A stretch of DNA of 64,000 nt from contig CBFHJH010000002.1 in assembly GCA_965656185.1 (NCBI GenBank), positions 1 through 64,000 on the forward strand, written 5' to 3'. Of this stretch, positions 1 to 7,460 are shown in pieces. Position numbers and translations under genes: made by a program. Under the pieces are notes generated by a model. The model was not told the DNA's origin, made no database searches, and was given only the letters and a program-made list of their open reading frames with translations. Source of the stretch: Croceimicrobium sp965656185 (GTDB lineage Bacteria; Bacteroidota; Bacteroidia; Flavobacteriales; Schleiferiaceae). Every line of letters starts with the position of its first letter. Position 1 is the stretch's first letter.

Positions 1-61
1 AAGGCTCCAAAAATTCATGAAGTAAAACTTCACCAGGATGAGGGTTATTCAATCTTTCCAT
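1..61 (-). CDS. higA: HigA-family antitoxin, N-terminal fragment (cut by window edge)
   Basis: Only the first 20 codons are inside the window. They read MERLNNPHPGEVLLHEFLEP, the typical opening of HigA antitoxins (an 'NPHPGE.L.EFLEP' lead into an XRE-type helix-turn-helix). The start codon lies one base past the stop codon of the toxin gene upstream, so the two are almost certainly co-transcribed in the usual higBA order (toxin first). By family knowledge the protein neutralises HigB and represses the operon. Everything downstream is outside the window, so I cannot say whether the gene is intact. Confidence 0.8.
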   Translation of the reverse strand, partial: MERLNNPHPGEVLLHEFLEP

Positions 62-62
62 T

Positions 63-344
63 TTAATGGTAGTCTACAATTTCTACTTTGCTTGCATTTC
101 CGTTATTCCACTTAAAGATGATTCTCCATTGCTTGTTAATTCGGATACTGTAAAACTCTTTTAAGTTTCCGCCAAGTTTTTCAAGCCGGTTCGATGGAGG
201 AATTCTTAAATCATTCACATCAATCGAGTTATTGAGCATTCTAAGCTTGCGTCTACCGACATTTTGGATTTCGAGGGGTATCTTTTTTACTCTTTCTCCA
301 TTCCATATTTTTTCGGTTTGCTTAGAACCAAAGGATGAAATCAT
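63..344 (-). CDS. higB: RelE/ParE-superfamily toxin, HigB-like
   Basis: A 93-residue protein of the size and pattern of HigB mRNA interferases ('plasmid maintenance system killer'). It has an N-terminal basic helix region (K-Q-T-E-K-I-W-N-G), a central 'R.LRMLNN' segment, 'PPSNRLEKL.G' and the C-terminal 'YSIRINKQWRIIFKW' strand that is the most recognisable part of the family. It ends directly before the higA start, which is the normal gene order for higBA. By family knowledge it cleaves translated mRNA when not bound by antitoxin. Length is normal and no frameshift is visible. HigB rather than ParE is chosen because of the 'RINKQWRIIF' ending and the HigA partner. Confidence 0.88.
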   Translation of the reverse strand: MISSFGSKQTEKIWNGERVKKIPLEIQNVGRRKLRMLNNSIDVNDLRIPPSNRLEKLGGNLKEFYSIRINKQWRIIFKWNNGNASKVEIVDYH

Positions 345-1729
345 ACTTTTCGCGTTACTAACGCCAAAGGTAGGAATTAATCATTGGTGTGTCAAGATAT
401 GGGGTTGCTAAAGCCAAGGCAGGGCGTGCAGGGGGCGCAGGGAAATTAATGCCTGGGATTAGTCTCATGTCCTTAGTTAATTCTACGACCAAATATCTCT
501 CAGCGACCTAGGAGCGTTCTAATATCTAACCGCTTCGATTAGAGATTTCCGGATACCTTCATAAGTTAATTTATACGCTTATGAAAAATATCAGTTAAGG
601 GGAAGGACGGAATACCCAGCAGTGATCAAGTTTGCTTACGCGACTGACATCGAAGAAATAGTGGTTCCATTCCGGGTTCGCCAATAAATTGGTAGAAGTA
701 CTCGTGCAGCTGGGCGAAAGCTGGATAAAAAAGAGTGGCTTCAATACTATGATATTGAAGTAGAAGTTCTGAATCTAATTCAGAGACTAAAAAAAGGAGG
801 AGAGCGCTGGTGTCTCCACGCATGGTTCGTCGGGCCTACAGGGTAGAGCGCTAGTTTGAAAAGGCTTGGCTTAGCTCTCTAAGAGCAGTTGGGAAGTGGG
901 AAGCTTCCGCAGAACATCACCTCTGGTCCTTGCTAGGCAGTCGGAACTTATTGGGGGAAAGTCGGGAGCAGCAATGGAGGTCTCGGTTGCAAAGGGGAAG
1001 GTTCCGTCAAATGATGCGCAGAAGTCTGTACCTCGTGTAGTGGTCCTCTGTATGACGTGTGGTCCTCCCCTGTACCACGTGTAGTGCTCCCCTGTATCTC
1101 ATGTAGTGGTCCCCTGCACATTCTGCGGAGAAGTCTGTACTAAGGTATAAGGTCTTGGTAATGTTATGTGCGCTAGTCTGTATCTCCTGCGGCAAGTACC
1201 CTTGGCTATTTTTGGGGTAAAAGGTAGGTCGGCGACCTTGTCCTTAGCTCTTTTTTGGAAAGTCGCTAGGTGTTATTTGGTGGCCGGCACTCCGATCAGG
1301 GATAGCCTAGTTCCCGGCAGGGGATCCCGCTAGGTTCTGTCGTAGATCCCGGGATCACCGCAGCACTGGGGGTGATGGCCTTACATGGTAGTCTAAAGGC
1401 TCTTGGGCGAAGTCTGCGCGGCCAGGGAGCTGCTCTAAGCCCTTGTTTATGAGGTGTAAAGGTGTTTTGGGCTTGGGTTGTGAGCGGGTCACTGATCTTG
1501 CTGTTTAAGGGCGAAAAAAGCCCCTTTTGCCCTAAAAAAGGCTTAAATCCGCTGTAGCTAAACTATATATTGGCCGCCGTTTTTGAAGCTCACTTTTAGC
1601 CAATGCAGATCCCACCATTTGAAGGGCAACTGGGGCAAGCCGAGCGAGAGAACTTGGTCCTGGCCAAAAACAAGGGCTCAATTTCCATGGTCTAGGATGA
1701 GAGCGGGAGATTATTGCTAATTTTCGACC
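345..1729. other. 1.4-kb stretch without a supportable gene
   Basis: Only short open frames occur (about 60-70 codons, in several frames and both strands) and none resembles a protein I know. The stretch holds a 22-bp tandem repeat (1026-1113), a perfect 12-bp palindrome GATCCCGGGATC at 1345-1356, and between about 1240 and 1440 a visibly more GC-rich text than the flanking genes. A short hairpin with GGGC/GCCC arms lies near 1510-1524. No tRNA, rRNA, RNase P or tmRNA hallmarks were seen. It may be a decayed or foreign segment next to the toxin-antitoxin pair; that is inference. Confidence 0.6.
1026..1113. repeat. 22-bp tandem repeat, four full units
   Basis: Four consecutive 22-base units start at 1026, 1048, 1070 and 1092. 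Each begins CTGTA, and most contain GTGTAGTG or a close variant and end with TCCT or TCCC. A fifth decayed unit follows at 1114. The block is bracketed by similar words, GCAGAAGTCTGTAC near 1018 and GCGGAGAAGTCTGTAC near 1125, and a related 'GTCTGTATCTCCTGCGGC' occurs near 1175. There are no unique spacers, so it is not a CRISPR array. Confidence 0.75.
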
Positions 1730-2608
1730 ATGATTCAATTCCTGAAAGACAAGTTAGGGATCAGTGAGGCGCATGAAGCGATCGGGAAGCTGCAAGCGCA
1801 AGTGCAAGCCCAAAAAGAATACCTGATGGCCTGGAATGCGGTAGCCTTGCCCGCCACCTTTGAGCCAGAAGCCAAGCTTATGCAAAAGGTGCAAAGGGCC
1901 TTAAATGAGGAGTTTGGCCTACAATCTTGGCCTACGGTGGTCCATCGTAATGATATGATGTTTGCCTTTCATTTGCATCATCATGCGCCCGATGCCTACC
2001 AAGCTTTGTATACCTATTTTAAAGTGGGAGCGAGGATTGCTCATGGTTTACCACAAGTCCTACCCAATGCTCCAGGCCTTAAGAAAATCTTGGATTTTGG
2101 TAGTGGTTACGGACGGGTATCACGTTTTTTAACCCAGTTTTTCCCAGAAGCGGAAATCGAAGTTTCGGAGCTGAAGGAATCATCGGTACAGTTTCAGACC
2201 GAAAATTTAGGTTTCAGCGGATTCAGTCACGGTTATCGTCCGGAAGGATTTGATTGTGATAAAAAAGACTTGATCATAGCCGTATCGGTCTTTAGTCATT
2301 TACCCCAAGATTTGTTTAAGGCTTGGATGAGCTGCTTGGTAGCTAAGCTAAATCCCGGCGGAAGGCTTTTTTTTACTTACCATGGCAGTGAAGAATCTGA
2401 ACCGGCCTATCATTATCGAGAAGAAAGCGAAGATCTACTTTTGGCTCATACCGACGATTACTTGCAAGATGGCAGCAGTTATGGGGTGAGCCATATTTCG
2501 GAAGCTTGGCTGCAAAAGTTTTTTGAGGCGCAAAATTGGTCTTATCAGTTGTTAGAGCACAGGATCACGCCTTTACAGCGGTCGGCCTTGGTTTTTAAGG
2601 GAGATTAG
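1730..2608 (+). CDS. Class I SAM-dependent methyltransferase
   Basis: A 292-residue soluble protein. Motif I for S-adenosylmethionine binding is clear at residues 120-128 (ILDFGSGYG). A post-I acidic strand follows ('EIEVSELKE', about 142-150), the motif IV region is 'VSVFSHLP' (185-192), and the 'LNPGGRLFFTYHG' strand (207-219) is the standard post-catalytic element. The first 35 residues are rich in Q, K, A and E and look like a short coiled coil. Substrate cannot be told from sequence: relatives act on sugars, lipids or small metabolites. It stands alone on the plus strand with a hairpin just downstream, so it is probably monocistronic. Fold assignment is firm; the function is open. Confidence 0.85.
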   Translation: MIQFLKDKLGISEAHEAIGKLQAQVQAQKEYLMAWNAVALPATFEPEAKLMQKVQRALNEEFGLQSWPTVVHRNDMMFAFHLHHHAPDAYQALYTYFKVGARIAHGLPQVLPNAPGLKKILDFGSGYGRVSRFLTQFFPEAEIEVSELKESSVQFQTENLGFSGFSHGYRPEGFDCDKKDLIIAVSVFSHLPQDLFKAWMSCLVAKLNPGGRLFFTYHGSEESEPAYHYREESEDLLLAHTDDYLQDGSSYGVSHISEAWLQKFFEAQNWSYQLLEHRITPLQRSALVFKGD

Positions 2609-2613
2609 GAAGA

Positions 2614-2664
2614 GAAGGATAGAGTCCGGTAAAAATGATCCAGACCCTATCCTCTAGTTTTTTT
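2614..2664 (+). terminator. Rho-independent terminator after the methyltransferase
   Basis: Inverted arms AGGATAG (2616-2622) and CTATCCT (2647-2653), extended by matching GTC/GAC flanks inside, are followed by a T-run at about 2658-2664. It lies 6 bp after the methyltransferase stop. Confidence 0.6.
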
Positions 2665-3199
2665 AGGCTTCTGCGATTTCTTTTAGGCGGTTAAGTCCTT
2701 TATTGAACTCACCACTCATCGCTGCTTCTGCATCCATTACTAAGTTGATAAGATTAAAGGGATATGGTAATTCTGAGACCATGCCCCAGGTAACTTCGGT
2801 GGCTCCATTTTTTTCCGCCAATTTTACATAGGCATCGCCTTCCGATTCATTGGGGCGGCTAAAACTAAGGTGCGATTCAAGTAGAGTAGGGGCTTCAACT
2901 TTAGTGATGGTTTGGCAGCCAGCTCCTACCTCAGGATGCTGACTGTCCCAACAATTTTCGGAGCCAACTGCACCGCTAGTGCCGGTAAAGCTTTGTTCGA
3001 GGTCCGGATCTTTCGCGGTCCAAGGACTCCATTCATCCATTTTCTCTAGACTATTGGTGCTGGCCCATACTTGCTCGATGGGCGCATTAATGGTAATACT
3101 TTGCTCGTAGGAAAAGTCATTCGAGACGAACAGAGCAATGATTAAGGGCAGGCCAATAATGACCGCCAAGATGATTCCGATAATTTTTAAGGCTTTCAT
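2663..3199 (-). CDS. Membrane-anchored SRPBCC (START-like/polyketide cyclase) family protein
   Basis: 178 residues. Residues 5-25 form one hydrophobic helix (IIGIILAVIIGLPLIIALFV), after which the SRPBCC fold starts with 'SYEQSITINAPIEQVWASTNSLEKMDEWSPW', cited here by its hallmark words 'INAPIEQVWA' and 'DEWSPW'. The C-terminal long helix is 'SGEFNKGLNRLKEIAE'. Members of this group bind hydrophobic ligands in a cavity; the ligand here is unknown. The single N-terminal helix would place the domain in the periplasm. It lies downstream of the DUF779 gene in the same direction with a 59-bp gap, so co-transcription is possible but not shown. Fold is confident, role unknown. Confidence 0.8.
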   Translation of the reverse strand: MKALKIIGIILAVIIGLPLIIALFVSNDFSYEQSITINAPIEQVWASTNSLEKMDEWSPWTAKDPDLEQSFTGTSGAVGSENCWDSQHPEVGAGCQTITKVEAPTLLESHLSFSRPNESEGDAYVKLAEKNGATEVTWGMVSELPYPFNLINLVMDAEAAMSGEFNKGLNRLKEIAEA

Positions 3200-3258
3200 A
3201 AAGGAGTTGATTTAGTGATAGCTAAATATAGAAAACTACCTTTAAGAAAAGGCCGATC

Positions 3259-3630
3259 CTAAAGCAAGGATTGGGATTTTAAGGCTTCATATTCGGTATC
3301 ACTAAAAAGTCGGGAGCGAATGATAAAACGCTTCCCGGTGGGTATTTCGAGCGAAAAGCTAGAACCTCTTCCCGGGGTAACATCTAAGGTGAGGTGGGTG
3401 TGCTTCCAATATTCGTATTGGTCTTTAGACATGTAAAAGGGCTGTTTATGTATAGCTCCTAAAAGAACATCGCTCTCGCCAATTTTAAAGTCGCCCCTTT
3501 CAAAACACATGGGAGCAGAGCCATCACAACAACCCCCACTTTGATGAAACATCAAGGGACCATAGCGTTCTTCCAATTCTTGAATCAACTCTAGGGCTTC
3601 TTCGGTGGCACTAATACGTTCTACTTTCAT
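3259..3630 (-). CDS. DUF779 family protein, aldehyde dehydrogenase partner
   Basis: 123 residues matching DUF779, which is typically encoded beside acetaldehyde/aldehyde dehydrogenases. The conserved cysteines are in 'QSGGCCDGSAPMCFERGDF' (C34, C35, C42), and the C-terminal half has 'YEYWKHTHLTLDVTPGRGSSFSLE'-type conservation, of which 'WKHTHLTLDV' and 'PGRGSSFSLE' are the key words. The biochemical role is not established as far as I know; the Cys cluster suggests metal or thiol chemistry (inference). It sits 68 bp downstream of the aldehyde dehydrogenase, separated by a terminator-like hairpin that could reduce its expression relative to the enzyme. Confidence 0.85.
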   Translation of the reverse strand: MKVERISATEEALELIQELEERYGPLMFHQSGGCCDGSAPMCFERGDFKIGESDVLLGAIHKQPFYMSKDQYEYWKHTHLTLDVTPGRGSSFSLEIPTGKRFIIRSRLFSDTEYEALKSQSLL

Positions 3631-3646
3631 AAGCTTTTAAAAGGAT

Positions 3647-3685
3647 AAAAAAAAGGGCTGCGCTCTCTCATCTCGCAGCCCTTTT
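3647..3685 (-). terminator. Hairpin between aldehyde dehydrogenase and DUF779 gene
   Basis: Perfect 12-bp arms AAAAGGGCTGCG (3651-3662) and CGCAGCCCTTTT (3674-3685) with an 11-base loop. Reading the minus strand, the second arm runs into a T-tract (A-run at 3647-3654 on the plus strand). It lies inside the putative operon, so it may be an attenuating or partial terminator. Confidence 0.75.
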
Positions 3686-3698
3686 AGGCTAGTTTCTA

Positions 3699-5363
3699 TT
3701 AAAAGAAGCCTAGTTTTTTCTTGTCGTAAGAGATCAACATGTTCTTGGTTTGACGGTAGTGATTGAGCATCATTTTGTGAGTCTCTCTACCAAAACCAGA
3801 TTTTTTATAACCACCAAAGGGAGCATGGGCAGGGTAGGCGTGGTAGCAGTTTACCCACACTCGTCCCGCTTTGATCTCACGTGGAATCTTATAGATCTCG
3901 TGCGCATCCCTGGTCCAAAGTCCAGCGCCCAAACCATATAGGGTGTCATTGGCAATTTCGATAGCCTCTTCCATGGTTTTAAAGGTGGTTACGGAAGTTA
4001 CCGGACCAAAGATCTCTTCTTGGAAAACCCGCATTTTATTATGGCCTTTCAAAATAGTAGGCTGAATATAGTAGCCATTTTCAAGTCCAGAGTTTAAACC
4101 GGCCGAGGCTCCGCCACAAAGCACTTCAGCGCCTTCCTCTTTACCAATTTCAATGTAAGAGAGGATCTTTTCGTACTGATCATTGGAAGCTTGAGCGCCC
4201 ATCATAGTATCTTCGGCCAAGGGGTGTCCCATTTTAATGGCCTTGGTTCTTTCCACCACTCGTTCCATGAATTTATCGTAGATGTCTTCATGGACTAGGA
4301 TACGCGAGGGACAGGTACATACTTCCCCCTGGTTAAGGGCAAACATTACCGCTCCTTCTACACATTTGTCAAAAAAGTCATCATCCGCATCGGCAATGCT
4401 CTTCATGAAGATATTTGGCGATTTACCACCCAACTCCATAGTAACCGGAATAAGGTTTTCGGAAGCATACTGCATGATGAGGCGTCCNNNNNNNNNNNNN
4501 NNNNNNNNNNNNNNNNNNNNNNNNNNNNNNNNNNNNNNNNNNNNNNNNNNNNNNNNNNNNNNNNNNNNNNNNNNNNNNNNNNGTCCGGTGGTAGTTTCGC
4601 CGGTAAAGGCCACTTTGGAGACCCTTGGTGAGGTGGCGAGAGGTTTTCCGGCCTCCGGTCCAAATCCGCTTACTACATTAATAATCCCAGGAGGTACCAC
4701 TTCAGCGATGAGCTCCATTAGCACCATAATGCTGGTGGGCGTTTGCTCCGCAGGCTTCACCACGGTGGTACAACCGGCGGCCAAGGCAGGAGCGATCTTC
4801 CAAGTAGCCATTAATAAGGGGAAGTTCCAAGGTATGATCTGACCTACCACGCCCAAAGGTTCTTGCAGGTTGATGCTTACCGTATTTTCGTCATGCTCAG
4901 ACATGGTGCTTTCATCGGCCCGGATAACGCCCGCGAAATAGCGAAAGTGGTCAATGCATAAAGGGATGTCGGCAGCGCGAGTTTCCCGCAAGGCCTTGCC
5001 ATTATCCAGGGTTTCTACCCGCGCTAATTTTTCGGCATTGGCTTCCATGATATCGGCGATCTTAAGAAGCGTATTACTGCGTTCGATGGCCGAGGCCTTA
5101 CTCCAAGTTTCGAATGCTCGGTGAGCTGCGTCTAAAGCTGCTTCGATATCTTCTTTAGTTCCGCGTGCCGCCATGGACAGAACTTTTCCGTCTACCGGAC
5201 TTATGTTTTGAAAATATTCTCCTTTTGCGGGCTTTACCCATTGGCCACCAATAAAATGGTCGAATTGACCCTTGATCTCAGGACGACTAAGCGCCTGATG
5301 ATTTTTTTCTAATACATCCATATTCGTTTGTTTGAAATCCCTCTCAAATTGTTTCAAATTCAT
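3699..5363 (-). CDS. NAD(P)-dependent aldehyde dehydrogenase (ExaC/AldB type), interrupted by an N run
   Basis: Aldehyde dehydrogenase oxidising aldehydes (probably acetaldehyde-like, from the DUF779 partner) to acids. Visible landmarks are 'GQIIPWNFPLLM' (Rossmann entry), 'VVKPAEQTP', 'VAFTGETTTG' (residues 251-260), the general-base loop 'MELGGKSPNIF' and the catalytic-Cys loop 'NQGEVCTCPSR'. The frame runs across 95 Ns at 4488-4582. Family alignment expects TTTG to be followed directly by RLIMQYA, and both contig ends share GGAC, so the Ns probably stand for no real sequence: deleting 95 Ns plus the 4-base overlap removes exactly 33 codons. Starting at the internal Met15 (5321) would then give 507 residues, the usual family length; the upstream ATG gives 521. 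It reads divergently from the AraC regulator. Confidence 0.9.
   Translation of the reverse strand: MNLKQFERDFKQTNMDVLEKNHQALSRPEIKGQFDHFIGGQWVKPAKGEYFQNISPVDGKVLSMAARGTKEDIEAALDAAHRAFETWSKASAIERSNTLLKIADIMEANAEKLARVETLDNGKALRETRAADIPLCIDHFRYFAGVIRADESTMSEHDENTVSINLQEPLGVVGQIIPWNFPLLMATWKIAPALAAGCTTVVKPAEQTPTSIMVLMELIAEVVPPGIINVVSGFGPEAGKPLATSPRVSKVAFTGETTTGXXXXXXXXXXXXXXXXXXXXXXXXXXXXXXXXGRLIMQYASENLIPVTMELGGKSPNIFMKSIADADDDFFDKCVEGAVMFALNQGEVCTCPSRILVHEDIYDKFMERVVERTKAIKMGHPLAEDTMMGAQASNDQYEKILSYIEIGKEEGAEVLCGGASAGLNSGLENGYYIQPTILKGHNKMRVFQEEIFGPVTSVTTFKTMEEAIEIANDTLYGLGAGLWTRDAHEIYKIPREIKAGRVWVNCYHAYPAHAPFGGYKKSGFGRETHKMMLNHYRQTKNMLISYDKKKLGFF
4488..4582. other. Assembly gap, 95 N
   Basis: Run of 95 Ns inside the aldehyde dehydrogenase gene. 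On the minus strand the left contig ends ...ACCACCGGAC and the right contig begins GGACGCCTC..., so the two ends share GGAC. A merge at this overlap gives T-T-G-R-L-I, exactly the family consensus, and keeps the reading frame. Confidence 0.95.
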
Positions 5364-5403
5364 CTACTCTTGTTTTCTATTTGTAATTATCCCTTTGTTC
5401 CTA

Positions 5404-5459
5404 GTCTAAATTAAGATGGCCTTTACCCTGGGTCTAAAAGGTTTTACTCTCCGTCTAAA
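5404..5459. promoter_or_regulatory. Three direct GTCTAAA repeats, candidate AraC-regulator sites
   Basis: GTCTAAA occurs in the same orientation at 5404-5410, 5432-5438 and 5453-5459. The last two are 21 bp apart, two helical turns, a spacing typical of direct half-sites bound by AraC-family proteins. They lie in the 149-bp region between the divergent aldehyde dehydrogenase and AraC-type genes, just upstream of a -7 box for the regulator. Confidence 0.45.
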
Positions 5460-5484
5460 TTGCTGGAGGCAGAGTTTATTATTG

Positions 5485-5492
5485 TAGATTTG
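5485..5492 (+). promoter_or_regulatory. Bacteroidota -7 box for the AraC-type gene
   Basis: TAGATTTG is a perfect match to the Bacteroidota TAnnTTTG element, 20 bp upstream of the start codon. A TTG at 5460-5462 could be the -33 element, although the spacing is slightly long. Confidence 0.5.
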
Positions 5493-5512
5493 ACAGAAGG
5501 CAATTCTGTTTT

Positions 5513-6436
5513 ATGGGAAATTATTTACGAAGTCCAAAGCTTACCGAACAAAGAGACCTAAGGAGTTTGGTGGAGAATCGCACCACTTACAGTCACAATT
5601 TTTTTGAATTAAATGTCTTCGAGACTCATTTGCAGGCTCATTCGGTGGCCTTACAATTCAACGACTTCGTTTTTACTTCTATGTTTCGCGGTAAAAAAGT
5701 GATGCATTTAGAACAGAAAGCATCTTTCGATTACCTCCCCGGAGAATCGGTACTAGTGGCGCCGGGTGAGAAGATGGTAATCGATTTCCCGGAAGCTTGC
5801 AGTACCAACCCCACCCAATGTTTGGCGATCGAGATCGGCCCGGAATTGATTAGTAAAACGGCGAATTTTCTCAATGAGAAATTTAGCAAGCCGGATGCTT
5901 GTGGAGATTGGGAAGTGGATCTCAAAATTCACCACCTTCTAAATGGCGAAGGTTTGGCCGCATCATTAGACCGACTGGTTCATTTGTCGGTAAATGAACA
6001 AGTAAAGTGGAAGGATGCCCTATTGGATCTAGCGATGCAGGAAATGGTTATTCGTTTAATGCAAACCCAGGCGCGCACTTTATTGGTGCAAGATTACCAT
6101 GGGAAGGCGAGCCATCACCCTATGGCGGCGGCAGTAAGCTATTTGTCGCAGCATTTATCGGAAAAGATCTCCATAGACGATTTGGCCAAAAAGGCTTGCA
6201 TGAGTCGAGCGAAGTTCTTCGCTAAATTTAAGGAAATGTACGGGGAGACGCCCGCCAAATTCCTGGTTAAACTGCGCTTGGAAAAGGCTAAAAAACTTCT
6301 GCTCGAAACCTCGATGCACGTGGGTGAAATTGCCTTTAGTTGTGGCTTCGAGAACAACTCCCATTTTAGCACCGCTTTCAAAAAGGAAACCGGGCTTAAC
6401 CCAAGTGCCTACCGCGGTTTAAACCGAGCGAGTTGA
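5513..6436 (+). CDS. AraC family transcriptional regulator
   Basis: 307 residues. The N-terminal two thirds is an AraC-type ligand-binding domain ('FDYLPGESVLVAPGEKMVID', cupin-like). The C-terminal DNA-binding domain has two helix-turn-helices: 'ISIDDLAKKACMSRAKFFAK' and 'VGEIAFSCGFENNSHFSTAF', ending 'GLNPSAYRG'. It is transcribed away from the aldehyde dehydrogenase/DUF779 genes, an arrangement that makes it the likely regulator of them. Three GTCTAAA repeats between the genes are candidate sites. Its 3' end overlaps the convergent acr3 gene by 18 bp. Effector unknown; an aldehyde or alcohol is a reasonable guess from context only. Confidence 0.88.
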   Translation: MGNYLRSPKLTEQRDLRSLVENRTTYSHNFFELNVFETHLQAHSVALQFNDFVFTSMFRGKKVMHLEQKASFDYLPGESVLVAPGEKMVIDFPEACSTNPTQCLAIEIGPELISKTANFLNEKFSKPDACGDWEVDLKIHHLLNGEGLAASLDRLVHLSVNEQVKWKDALLDLAMQEMVIRLMQTQARTLLVQDYHGKASHHPMAAAVSYLSQHLSEKISIDDLAKKACMSRAKFFAKFKEMYGETPAKFLVKLRLEKAKKLLLETSMHVGEIAFSCGFENNSHFSTAFKKETGLNPSAYRGLNRAS

Positions 6437-7459
6437 TTCCAGAGGCTTCATCCTCCTAGCCAACTGCACCAACAATATCAAAGCCGGTACTTCGATAAGA
6501 GGTCCGATAACGCCAGTAAAGGCCTGACCGCTATTGAGGCCAAAAACCGCTACAGCAACCGCTATGGCCAATTCGAAATTGTTTCCCGCGGCAGTGAAGG
6601 CAACGGCTGCTTTCTGATCATAAGGCGCCCCGGCCCATTTACTGGCGATAAAGCCGATGAAAAACATCAGTCCGAAATAGATCAGTAAGGGTACAGCGAT
6701 CTGCAGCACATCAAGCGGAAGCTTGAGCACATTTTCCCCTTTTAAGGAGAACATGATCAGAATGGTGAAGAGCAAGGCGATCAAGGTTATGGGTGAAATT
6801 TTAGGAAGGAGAACTGTCTCAAACCACTCTTTCCCTTTGCTTTTTAGACTTAGCTGTCTCACCAGGATGCCCAAGAGGAAGGGAATACCTAGGTAAATGG
6901 CCACGCTTTCGGCGATAAGGCCAATGGAGATGTCGATGGCCACTCCTTCTAAGCCGATCCACTGCGGGACTTCGCTCATAAAGAGCCAAGCGTAAAAAGA
7001 ATAGGCGAAGACCTGGAAAATGCTATTTAGGGCCACTAATCCGGCTCCGTATTCTTTACTGCCGTCGGCCAAGTCGTTCCAAACCAGTACCATGGCAATG
7101 CAACGAGCCAATCCGATCAGGATCAAGCCCGACATATATTCAGGCTTATCAGCCAAGAATATTACCGCCAAGCTAAACATTAAGATTGGACCGATGATCC
7201 AGTTCAGTAGGAGGGAAATACCCAAGACCTTTAGGTTGCGAAATACCTTGGGCAATAAGCTGTAATCTACTTTGGCCAATGGTGGAAACATCATTAAGAT
7301 CAAACCCAAGGCAATGGGAATGTTGGTAGTGCCAATGGAAAGAGCATCGACATAATTGGGCATGGCGGGGAAGAAATTACCCAGACCTACGCCAATGACC
7401 ATAGCTAGAAAGATCCATAGCGTGAGGTAACGGTCGAGAAAGGATAGTTTTTTAGACAT
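6419..7459 (-). CDS. acr3: ACR3 family arsenite efflux transporter
   Basis: 346-residue integral membrane protein of the ACR3 (bile/arsenite/riboflavin transporter) family, exporting arsenite across the inner membrane. The family signature 'GLARCIAMVLVWNDLA' is present, with the essential cysteine at C120, and later 'AGNNFELAIAVAVAVFG' is conserved in ACR3. About ten hydrophobic segments are visible and the length is normal. It is the last gene of an arsenic operon: it starts 1 bp after the arsC stop, so the two are translationally linked. The end overlaps the convergent araC-type gene by 18 bp. Confidence 0.95.
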   Translation of the reverse strand: MSKKLSFLDRYLTLWIFLAMVIGVGLGNFFPAMPNYVDALSIGTTNIPIALGLILMMFPPLAKVDYSLLPKVFRNLKVLGISLLLNWIIGPILMFSLAVIFLADKPEYMSGLILIGLARCIAMVLVWNDLADGSKEYGAGLVALNSIFQVFAYSFYAWLFMSEVPQWIGLEGVAIDISIGLIAESVAIYLGIPFLLGILVRQLSLKSKGKEWFETVLLPKISPITLIALLFTILIMFSLKGENVLKLPLDVLQIAVPLLIYFGLMFFIGFIASKWAGAPYDQKAAVAFTAAGNNFELAIAVAVAVFGLNSGQAFTGVIGPLIEVPALILLVQLARRMKPLESTRSV

Positions 7460-7460
7460 C

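Noticed and set aside
626..823. 65-codon minus-strand frame
   Set aside because: No recognisable family, no neighbours, and it lies in a gene-poor stretch where several frames of similar length overlap by chance. Kept out although a decayed gene cannot be excluded.
1026..1134. CRISPR array
   Set aside because: Repeat units directly abut without unique spacers and no cas genes are in the window.
896..1195. Two 62-codon frames on opposite strands
   Set aside because: Both run through the 22-bp tandem repeat, which opens several frames at once; the protein text is repetitive.
1532..1738. 68-codon minus-strand frame before the methyltransferase
   Set aside because: Overlaps the start of a real gene, no family resemblance.
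4282..4842. 186-codon plus-strand frame
   Set aside because: Antisense shadow of the aldehyde dehydrogenase; it only reaches this length because it runs through the N run.
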